Below are positions 6,403-10,609 of a DNA stretch of 10,609 bases, one piece after another; the first letter of the stretch is position 1, and each line of letters starts with the position of its first letter. The stretch comes from JBBQBM01 sp038317375. GTDB taxonomy: Bacteria > Patescibacteriota > Saccharimonadia > Saccharimonadales > JAGQMS01. Both the position numbers and the translations under genes were made by a program. The stretch lies in assembly GCA_038317375.1 (NCBI GenBank), contig JBBQBM010000024.1:1-10609 (forward strand). The letters run 5' to 3'. Below the pieces are notes generated by a model. The model did no database searches and was not told the DNA's origin. It worked only from the letters and a program-made list of their open reading frames with translations.

Positions 6403-7212
6403 ATGATACTTGGGGTAGATATTGGCGGGACAAAGACGTTACTTGGAGTCTTCGATGATAGCGGAGAGGTTGTCGAAACCTTTAAGTTCCCCACGCCGAA
6501 GGATTATGACGAATTTCTAGCAACACTGAGTGATAGTCTTAAGAAATTAAAGAATAAGACTTTCGAAACCGCAGTAGCGGCAGTGCCGGGGATGATTGAC
6601 AGGGGCCGTGGGACATTTCTACGAGGTGGGAATTTGAGCTGGCATGGTGTGGCTATAACAAAGGATCTTCAAACTGCTGTTGGAATAACAACATTACGTA
6701 CTGAAAATGACGCCAAGTTAGCTGGATTGTTCGAGGCGCAGTCCTTCTCTGAATCACTTGTTCTTTATATAACAATTAGCACTGGCATCGGTACGGCTGT
6801 CGTAGAGAACGGTCGACTCGACCAAGCAATGCTCGATGGCGAAGGTGGCTTCATCTTGATATCTGACGGCGAACAGATGTTGCCTTGGGAGAAAGTCGGT
6901 TCTGGGCAAGCAATTAAGAAAAAATACGGCAAACTTGCCTGCGATATTGACGACACGAAAGTTTGGGATGAAATTACTAATACGATGGCTCTCGGTGTAA
7001 TTGATCTGTGCGCAGTCGTTGAACCAGATGTAGTGATAATCGGCGGTGGCGTTGGAAGTAGCTTTAAGAAATATGGCGAAATGTTAACTAAAAAAGTGGC
7101 TGGGCTGAGGCCCGAAATAGTTAAAATGCCGGAAATTGTCGGCGCTAAAGATGCCGAGATGGCATCACTCAGAGGTTGTTTTGTCTACGCTCAACAAGCA
7201 ATTGAAAGTTAA
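6403..7212 (+). CDS. ROK family protein (sugar kinase-like), lacking the zinc motif
   Basis: 269 aa with the actin-like ATPase fold of ROK kinases. Phosphate loop GVDIGGTKT (4-12), catalytic region ENDA (101-104, Asp103 as putative base), second phosphate motif TISTGIG (124-130), EKVGSGQAI (163-171) and adenosine motif VVIIGGGVG (210-218) are present. There is no N-terminal helix-turn-helix, so it should not be a NagC/XylR-type repressor. The usual GEIGH signature is changed to GEGGF (146-150): the sugar/zinc-contacting His is missing, and the CxCGxxGC zinc cluster is entirely absent, shortening the protein. Some ROK members do lack zinc; whether this one still phosphorylates a sugar is open. 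It starts leaderless and overlaps the next gene slightly, so they are probably cotranscribed. Confidence 0.85.
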   Translation: MILGVDIGGTKTLLGVFDDSGEVVETFKFPTPKDYDEFLATLSDSLKKLKNKTFETAVAAVPGMIDRGRGTFLRGGNLSWHGVAITKDLQTAVGITTLRTENDAKLAGLFEAQSFSESLVLYITISTGIGTAVVENGRLDQAMLDGEGGFILISDGEQMLPWEKVGSGQAIKKKYGKLACDIDDTKVWDEITNTMALGVIDLCAVVEPDVVIIGGGVGSSFKKYGEMLTKKVAGLRPEIVKMPEIVGAKDAEMASLRGCFVYAQQAIES

Positions 7213-7651
7213 GGATATTGTTCGAGCCTTTCCAGAGCTAAAGTTCGAAGCTGGTCAATCCTTGGTGTGGAATCCGCGGTCGTCTTCGATCACCTTCCCG
7301 AACCAGGATAATATCGACACCGTTTTTGGGCTAATTCACGAGGTCGCCCATGCAAAACTCGGGCATCATTCTTTTAAGCACGATATTGAGCTGCTAAAAA
7401 TGGAGCGCGATGCCTGGAATGAAGCTAGTATGATAGCCGGAGACAAGTTCCATCTTAAGATTGACGGTGATTATGTCGAGGATTGTCTGGATAGTTATAG
7501 AGATTGGCTATACAAACGTTCATTGTGCCCTCAGTGCCACCTTAGTGGCTTCCAGGTTAATAACCACGAATATTCCTGCCCACACTGCTTAATCGACTGG
7601 AAAGTTCCTGTATCGCGCCTCTGCGCCGTCAAACGTAAGATTCTTTTCTAG
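7202..7651 (+). CDS. HExxH metallopeptidase-like protein with C-terminal zinc ribbon
   Basis: 149 aa from the TTG at 7202. The core GLIHEVAHAKLGHH (43-56) is a zincin HExxH motif of the kind seen in ImmA/IrrE-like peptidases. Glu68 in MERDAW is a candidate third metal ligand. After a helical stretch (CLDSYRDWLYKR, 95-106) comes a zinc ribbon, CPQC (109-112) and CPHC (126-129), ending in basic residues. I recall similar proteins of this exact layout in Saccharibacteria, without known function. No signal peptide: probably cytosolic. The start is uncertain: ATG 7151 would overlap ROK by 62 bp, TTG 7181 by 32 bp; the conserved part begins near the TTG at 7202. None has a clear Shine-Dalgarno, so coupling to ROK translation is likely. 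Substrate unknown. Confidence 0.72.
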   Translation: MKVKDIVRAFPELKFEAGQSLVWNPRSSSITFPNQDNIDTVFGLIHEVAHAKLGHHSFKHDIELLKMERDAWNEASMIAGDKFHLKIDGDYVEDCLDSYRDWLYKRSLCPQCHLSGFQVNNHEYSCPHCLIDWKVPVSRLCAVKRKILF

Positions 7652-7658
7652 CTCAAGG

Positions 7659-7667
7659 TGTTATTAT
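7659..7667 (+). promoter_or_regulatory. Extended -10, leaderless placement, for HIT gene
   Basis: TGT then TATTAT (7662-7667), ending exactly 6 nt before the ATG at 7674. It lies in the 22-bp gap after the upstream stop, giving the HIT gene its own start. No clear -35. Confidence 0.6.
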
Positions 7668-7673
7668 TTTGGT

Positions 7674-8186
7674 ATGAGAGAGTTAGTCGGCGAGTCTTAT
7701 GCTGGATGCGAAGTTTGCGATATCTTAGAACACGATAAGAATGAAGACTACGCAGTGCTTGTTCGAGGCCAACACTGGTTGGCATCTCTTCGAGACCATG
7801 ACCAAACTCTGCTTGGGACAACGTTCATTACTTTGCGGAGACACGCACCAGAGCTTGACTGCTTGACCTCTGCTGAGGAATCTGAATTTATAGTTGTACG
7901 AAACGGTCTGATGCGGGCAATTAGAGCTGCTTTCGAGCCAATTACCTTCAACCTCTCCTGTCTTAAGAATGATGCTTTCAAACACGACTTATCTAACCCG
8001 TCGGATGCTGCTCACGTGCATTGGCACATGAAACCTCGTTATACAGATAAGCCTACTGAATTTATGGGTGTTACTTTTAACGATCCGTCTCCCGGCCAAT
8101 ACCTCGCCAGATTTGAGCGTCACGATCCCCCCAGAGAGGTAGCCGAACAGATAGCCGAACTAATAAGATCTAACCTGGAATACTAA
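7674..8186 (+). CDS. HIT family (histidine triad) protein
   Basis: 170 aa. The histidine triad is HVHWHMKPRY (114-123), matching the HxHxHxx nucleotide-binding loop; the middle His acts as nucleophile in HIT hydrolases and transferases. Upstream, CEVC (12-15) resembles the N-terminal zinc-binding pair seen in many bacterial HIT proteins, and FNLSCLKNDA (93-102) is the conserved strand before the triad. It is longer than the usual 110-140 aa HIT protein because of a C-terminal extension (FMGVTFNDPSPGQYLARF and a final helix). Such proteins hydrolyse nucleoside phosphoramidates or dinucleotides; the actual substrate here is unknown. Cytosolic. It follows the ROK and HExxH genes but has its own apparent leaderless promoter. 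Confidence 0.88.
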   Translation: MRELVGESYAGCEVCDILEHDKNEDYAVLVRGQHWLASLRDHDQTLLGTTFITLRRHAPELDCLTSAEESEFIVVRNGLMRAIRAAFEPITFNLSCLKNDAFKHDLSNPSDAAHVHWHMKPRYTDKPTEFMGVTFNDPSPGQYLARFERHDPPREVAEQIAELIRSNLEY

Positions 8187-8245
8187 AACACTTGGTGTCG
8201 CAGCCTAGGCTCCAGGCTTGAGCGAATATAGCATTTTCTCCTAGA

Positions 8246-8274
8246 GGAACGGAACGGAACGTACAAGTGTACGT
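8246..8274. repeat. GGAAC triplicate followed by a palindrome
   Basis: (GGAAC) occurs three times in tandem (8246-8260) and runs into ACGTAC-AAGT-GTACGT (8259-8274), a perfect 6-bp inverted repeat. The stretch 8187-8320 holds no convincing gene; it also has the palindrome AGCCTAGGCT just after the HIT gene. An operator or the 3' structure of the HIT mRNA are possible. Confidence 0.5.
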
Positions 8275-8320
8275 AGAGGTGAGTATTCGAGAGGAAAAAT
8301 GTTATATACGCCAAGAACAA

Positions 8321-8346
8321 ACAAAAAAGGACTGGCTTTGCCAGTC
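8321..8346 (-). terminator. Intrinsic terminator of the KGG gene
   Basis: On the - strand, GACTGGC (8346-8340), loop AAA, GCCAGTC (8336-8330), followed by a TTTTTT run (from 8328). It stands 25 nt after the stop codon. Confidence 0.9.
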
Positions 8347-8371
8347 TCTTTCTTGTTTGTGGTCTGTAGCT

Positions 8372-8572
8372 TTAGGCTACGATAGACTTGCCGCGTCGAG
8401 AGATGCGACCGCCCTTTTGGCCAGCCAATCGAGCACGTTCACGGTTAAGGGCAAAGCCCTTCATACCAGTCTTTTTGCCACCAACTGCTCCGATACGAGC
8501 ATAAAACTCTGTACCATAGCGGTTCTTGTTAGTTTGTGCAGCCTTAAGGCCGCCTTTTTTAGTTCCTGCCAT
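8372..8572 (-). CDS. KGG-motif (general stress/Con-10-like) small basic protein
   Basis: 66 aa, very basic and glycine-rich. It carries repeated KGG-type units: TKKGGLKAA (4-12), YGTEFYARIGAVGGKK (19-34) and RARLAGQKGGRISRR (46-60). The family includes E. coli YciG and B. subtilis GsiB-type proteins: small, hydrophilic, probably disordered, induced by stress or stationary phase; molecular role unsettled. The ATG at 8572 is chosen over an in-frame ATG at 8596 because GGAGG lies 7 nt before it. It forms a monocistronic unit with a strong terminator. Upstream is a long (over 300 nt) gene-free leader region containing a second promoter and terminator, which suggests it is regulated at more than one level. 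Confidence 0.88.
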   Translation of the reverse strand: MAGTKKGGLKAAQTNKNRYGTEFYARIGAVGGKKTGMKGFALNRERARLAGQKGGRISRRGKSIVA

Positions 8573-8579
8573 TGTATTG

Positions 8580-8584
8580 CCTCC
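8580..8584 (-). promoter_or_regulatory. Shine-Dalgarno of the KGG gene
   Basis: GGAGG with 7-nt spacing to the ATG at 8572: the clearest Shine-Dalgarno in the window. It decides the start codon. Confidence 0.85.
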
Positions 8585-8595
8585 AACCGTACTCA

Positions 8596-8601
8596 TTTAT
8601 A
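8596..8601 (-). promoter_or_regulatory. Possible -10 of the KGG gene
   Basis: TATAAA on the - strand would start transcription near 8589, within 20 nt of the ATG. No -35 is seen at 17 bp. The palindrome ATGCGCAT lies directly upstream. Initiation may instead come from the promoter at 8816-8844 by read-through. Confidence 0.35.
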
Positions 8602-8741
8602 ATGCGCATTTCGCACTCGTTCTCACGCGCGGAAGGCTCGTAGTATGTAAAATACAACTCACCTTTCGCTTCTTCGACCTCGCGTAAACTGCACTATCCT
8701 AAATAACTACTAGTCATTTATTAGTTACTATATTCATTTGA

Positions 8742-8787
8742 AAGAAAACAAAAAGAGAGTCTTCGTCCTTTCGGACTAGAACCCTCT
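8742..8787 (-). terminator. Intrinsic terminator with GAAA tetraloop
   Basis: Hairpin 8787-8754 on the - strand: 8-bp outer stem including two G-U pairs, two mismatches, and a 4-bp GTCC/GGAC top closed by GAAA, then TTTTTGTTTTC. No - strand protein gene lies immediately upstream of it, since the + strand MORN gene occupies 8925-9137. Confidence 0.8.
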
Positions 8788-8809
8788 AAATGCAATTTCT
8801 TTCGAAACT
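8745..8809 (-). ncRNA. Predicted short terminated RNA (sRNA or attenuated leader)
   Basis: A promoter at 8816-8844 predicts a start near 8809, and an intrinsic terminator ends near 8745, defining an RNA of about 65 nt with no open reading frame. Its main element is a stem with a GAAA tetraloop (GTCC-GAAA-GGAC inside an 8-bp outer stem). It points towards the KGG gene, 170 nt further on, so it may be either a free-standing small RNA or a premature-termination leader for that gene. GAAAGAAA at its 5' end (8803-8796) can pair with TTTCTTTC (8747-8740) just beyond the U-tract. I do not match it to a known family. The rest of the gene-free stretch 8610-8740 shows only a 6-bp inverted repeat (TAACTA 8704-8709, TAGTTA 8722-8727). 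Confidence 0.55.
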
Positions 8810-8815
8810 ATATAT

Positions 8816-8844
8816 ACATTAGCACAACAAAGCGCCTATGTCAA
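8816..8844 (-). promoter_or_regulatory. Promoter of the short RNA
   Basis: On the - strand, a perfect TTGACA (8844-8839), 17-bp spacer and TAATGT (8821-8816) preceded by TGC (extended -10). The -10 hexamer is weak but keeps T1, A2 and T6. Confidence 0.7.
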
Positions 8845-8909
8845 TAACATTTCTTAAGTTTAATCGCCCTAGTTCTGGATTCTCTCGCAAATAATTTGAG
8901 TCTTTCAGA

Positions 8910-8915
8910 TATAAT
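8910..8915 (+). promoter_or_regulatory. -10 of the MORN-type gene
   Basis: Perfect TATAAT, 9 nt before the ATG at 8925. The predicted start near 8922 gives a leader of about 3 nt. No convincing -35. Confidence 0.55.
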
Positions 8916-8924
8916 TAGAGAGCT

Positions 8925-9137
8925 ATGAAGAAACATGGTATCAAACATAAGGATGGTAGCCTCTGGGCTAAGGGTGAGCTAGTTAACGACGTACCGGAGG
9001 GTTATTGGGAGTGGTTTAGGAAAGATGGCTCTAAGATGCGTTCCGGCCATCTTAAGAACAACAAGCAGGTTGGCGAATGGACCACCTATGACAAACAAGG
9101 CAAAGTCGTCAAAGTCACCAACTTCGACAAGCAATAA
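8925..9137 (+). CDS. Small MORN-type repeat protein
   Basis: 70 aa. It holds two MORN_2/YwqK-like units: DGSLWAKGELVNDVPEGYWEW (about 10-30, with EGYWEW as the core) and DGSKMRSGHLKNNKQVGEW (34-52, VGEWTTYD core), followed by a short terminal strand. These repeats form beta-hairpin stacks. In databases similar proteins are often labelled 'YwqK family antitoxin', but no toxin gene is nearby, so that label should not be carried over. Basic, no signal peptide, no membrane segment. It is monocistronic, converging with the 63-aa membrane protein gene 18 bp away, and appears to have an almost leaderless mRNA. Function unknown. Confidence 0.75.
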   Translation: MKKHGIKHKDGSLWAKGELVNDVPEGYWEWFRKDGSKMRSGHLKNNKQVGEWTTYDKQGKVVKVTNFDKQ

Positions 9138-9155
9138 ACTACCGCTCTATAGGTT

Positions 9156-9347
9156 TTAGATGCCGAGAAGCTTAAGAACGGCGTGGAGAACGTAAGCTGG
9201 CCAGACACAGGCTTGGAGTAGGGCAAGTACGAAGCCCCAGAAGCCTTCATTTCGTTCTACGAAGTAAATAACCGCCCCGATCCACGCCATAAATAGCACA
9301 AACCCCTGTTGCCCACTGTTCACATGTTTTGCTTTAAATCTTTTCAT
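9156..9347 (-). CDS. Small two-helix membrane protein
   Basis: 63 aa, function not recognised. A basic N-terminus (MKRFKAKHVNSGQQ) precedes two hydrophobic helices, about 14-31 (GFVLFMAWIGAVIYFV) and 36-60 (FWGFVLALLQACVW.AYVLHAVLKL), with ERNEG as the connecting turn. The charge distribution suggests both ends face the cytoplasm. A promoter lies directly upstream and AGGGGG at 9356-9351 precedes the ATG with short spacing. Two-helix proteins with a WPAY-like motif at the second helix are common as conserved hypotheticals in small genomes. The reading frame is supported by its composition, promoter and tight convergent packing. Confidence 0.7.
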   Translation of the reverse strand: MKRFKAKHVNSGQQGFVLFMAWIGAVIYFVERNEGFWGFVLALLQACVWPAYVLHAVLKLLGI

Positions 9348-9362
9348 AATCCCCCTGGTCTA

Positions 9363-9391
9363 ATCCTACATCGGACTTATTCGACGATCAA
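9363..9391 (-). promoter_or_regulatory. Promoter of the 63-aa membrane protein gene
   Basis: On the - strand, TTGATC (9391-9386), 17-bp spacer, TAGGAT (9368-9363). Start predicted near 9356, i.e. at the first base of AGGGGG, leaving a 9-nt leader. Confidence 0.6.
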
Positions 9392-9441
9392 GCTTTATGC
9401 ATAGGTAACGCGAGTCTCGTGATACGGCCTTGATAAAACTA

Positions 9442-9858
9442 CTACTTTGTATAAATGAACAGTGTTGCAAACCCAGCAATCAGAACTAAAGACGCAGAAA
9501 AACTTATAGCCGCTCTCCTAGCAATCCGACCGCTCAAACCCCGTCTACGATATTTACTATATGTCCAATAGTGAGGATATTGGATCGCCTGACGTTTAAC
9601 TATACCTATGTATAGAATAGTTAGCGCGGCAATAATGTCTAGGGTCAGTGCCGCCCAGATACCGGCTGGCTGACGGTGATACCAAGTTAACCATATGAGG
9701 CCTGAAGTTAGTACCGGGGTATGGTCCATAATGATTAAATACCAGAGTTGAGGCAGGGTATAGTGTTGTGTTTTATTTTTCTTAACTTCAATTACTGCTA
9801 GGCTTATAGTAATAAGTCCTAGAAATATCCAACTTGTCCATAATATCCAAGATTCCAT
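9442..9858 (-). CDS. Four-helix membrane protein, function unknown
   Basis: 138 aa with four predicted transmembrane helices: about 4-24, 38-60, 66-87 and 115-136. The loop between helices 3 and 4 is long and basic (YSKYRRRGLSGRIARR, 100-115), so that loop should be cytoplasmic. A charged segment EVKKNKTQH (24-32) follows helix 1. Helix 2 begins with LIIMDHTPVL, where an Asp-His pair lies close to the membrane. No known family is recognised. It sits between the rRNA operon terminator and the small membrane protein gene, and is preceded by an extended -10 that would give a leaderless mRNA. Its stop and the next promoter are about 50 bp apart, so the two membrane genes are probably separate units. 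Confidence 0.75.
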   Translation of the reverse strand: MESWILWTSWIFLGLITISLAVIEVKKNKTQHYTLPQLWYLIIMDHTPVLTSGLIWLTWYHRQPAGIWAALTLDIIAALTILYIGIVKRQAIQYPHYWTYSKYRRRGLSGRIARRAAISFSASLVLIAGFATLFIYTK

Positions 9859-9864
9859 TGTTCG

Positions 9865-9873
9865 ATCTTATCA
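9865..9873 (-). promoter_or_regulatory. Extended -10, leaderless placement, for the 138-aa gene
   Basis: TGA then TAAGAT (9870-9865) ends exactly 6 nt before the ATG at 9858. An overlapping alternative, TGC-TATGAT, lies 5 bp further upstream. Confidence 0.55.
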
Positions 9874-9888
9874 TAGCAAGTTTCGTTA

Positions 9889-9914
9889 AAAGAAAAACCA
9901 CCCTTTCGGGTGGT
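9889..9914 (-). terminator. rRNA operon terminator
   Basis: On the - strand, ACCACCC (9914-9908), GAAA loop, GGGTGGT (9903-9897), then TTTTCTTT. It begins about 10 nt after the end of 5S. Confidence 0.95.
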
Positions 9915-9924
9915 CTATCTATAG

Positions 9925-10038
9925 TTTGGCACCGTGCTATTTTCCCGCCACTGAAAGTGGAAGTATTGTAACCGCTGCGAGGCTTAACTGCTGTGTTCGG
10001 AATGGGAACAGGTGTTTCCCTCGCGCCATGGGCACCAA
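9925..10038 (-). rRNA. rrf: 5S ribosomal RNA
   Basis: About 114 nt. The conserved block CCGAACACAGCAGTTAAGCC is present, as is the GTTCCCATTCCGAAC helix III segment. The ends pair as helix I: 5' TTGGTGCC with 3' GGTGCCAA, including a tandem U-G/G-U. Exact ends may differ by one or two bases. It follows 23S on the same strand without a tRNA in between. Confidence 0.95.
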
Positions 10039-10134
10039 TCAGATAAGTTATAAGTTCAAAGTTGTAAGTACTAAGTATTTATCACTTAAAACTTATTCCT
10101 TAATCCATATCACTTGCCTGATTGGTGTCCAATC
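10033..10134 (-). repeat. Alternative pairing elements between the spacer and the 5S 5' end
   Basis: In transcript order: GATTGG (10134-10129), CACCAATCAG (10127-10118) and CTGATTGGTG (10042-10033). The middle element can pair with either neighbour. The third contains the first six bases of 5S, so the long stem would compete with 5S helix I, while the short upstream hairpin would release it. Confidence 0.6.
10044..10078. repeat. Five tandem heptamers in the 23S-5S spacer
   Basis: Consecutive units on the + strand are TAAGTTA, TAAGTTC, AAAGTTG, TAAGTAC and TAAGTAT, with no gaps. They are followed by inverted matches (ACTTA, AACTTAT) up to 10095, so the array can fold against its flank. Confidence 0.65.
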
Positions 10135-10210
10135 TGTTACATCGCACGGATAAGTAAAATGCAACAAACGGGATCTGGCCCTGGGGCCACAACATCTCCA
10201 TCTGCCAACT

Positions 10211-10248
10211 TCTCTTACCGATCACCAAACGAGGTGACCGTTAAGAGA
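10211..10248. repeat. Inverted repeat just 3' of 23S rRNA
   Basis: TCTCTTACCGATCACC and GGTGACCGTTAAGAGA pair over all but two or three positions around a 6-nt loop. It lies a few bases beyond the 23S end and is a candidate for RNase III recognition during rRNA maturation. Nearby, 10174-10187 is a second small GC stem (TGGCCC/GGGCCA). Confidence 0.65.
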
Positions 10249-10255
10249 TGCATAA

Positions 10256-10609
<354 letters not shown>

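Noticed and set aside
6403..7212. ROK protein as a transcriptional repressor of the divergent region
   Set aside because: There is no N-terminal helix-turn-helix; the protein begins directly with the phosphate-binding motif.
8299..8385. 28-codon ORF starting ATG after GAGAGGAAAA
   Set aside because: It runs straight through the KGG terminator hairpin and into the antisense of the KGG gene; its hydrophobic stretch comes from the T-rich terminator sequence.
8267..8602. Long + strand ORF opposite the KGG gene
   Set aside because: It is antisense to a clear KGG-motif gene with Shine-Dalgarno and terminator; Cys/Ser-rich shadow composition.
8925..9137. MORN-type protein as an antitoxin of a toxin-antitoxin pair
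   Set aside because: No partner gene is adjacent on the same strand; the antitoxin label of YwqK-like proteins is not supported here.
9926..10153. 75-codon + strand ORF over 5S rRNA and spacer
   Set aside because: It lies on the antisense strand of 5S rRNA and is explained by that RNA.

Overview
The window looks like chromosomal DNA of a Patescibacteria/CPR bacterium, most probably Candidatus Saccharibacteria (TM7). The reasons are compact proteins (IF-2 of 584 aa, S1 with four domains, a shortened Fmt), a DUF5663-type protein, a KGG-motif protein, and a HExxH protein with a C-terminal zinc ribbon of a kind I associate with this lineage. The placement comes from recognition and was not tested by a search. 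UGA is read as stop (fmt and the DUF5663-like gene end in TGA), which argues against the UGA=Gly lineages Gracilibacteria and Absconditabacteria.

Layout. Left edge, + strand: the 3' end of priA, a 68-bp imperfect palindrome, then def and fmt overlapping by 35 bp (initiator formylation and deformylation). Converging on fmt, on the - strand, is a translation block read from right to left: rpsA, infB, a highly charged orphan protein, and a DUF5663-like protein. A strong promoter lies in front of rpsA. rpsA and infB carry the same Shine-Dalgarno-like word. Diverging from rpsA on the + strand are a ROK-family protein, a HExxH/zinc-ribbon protein and a HIT-family protein, behind a promoter region dense in short direct repeats.

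The right third is a set of small transcription units: a KGG-motif protein on the - strand with a strong terminator; upstream of it a predicted short, terminated RNA of about 65 nt; a small MORN-type protein on the + strand; and two small membrane proteins on the - strand. The right edge holds the distal part of an rRNA operon on the - strand: the 3' end of 23S, a repeat-rich spacer without tRNA, 5S, and a terminator with a GAAA loop.

The most striking theme is promoter placement. For four genes a -10 hexamer ends exactly 6 nt before the ATG, so the predicted transcription start is the A of the start codon (leaderless mRNA). Two more genes would have leaders of only 3-5 nt. Genes inside operons or with longer leaders (rpsA, infB, KGG gene) instead have recognisable Shine-Dalgarno sequences. 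I found no CRISPR, IS element, prophage or tRNA.
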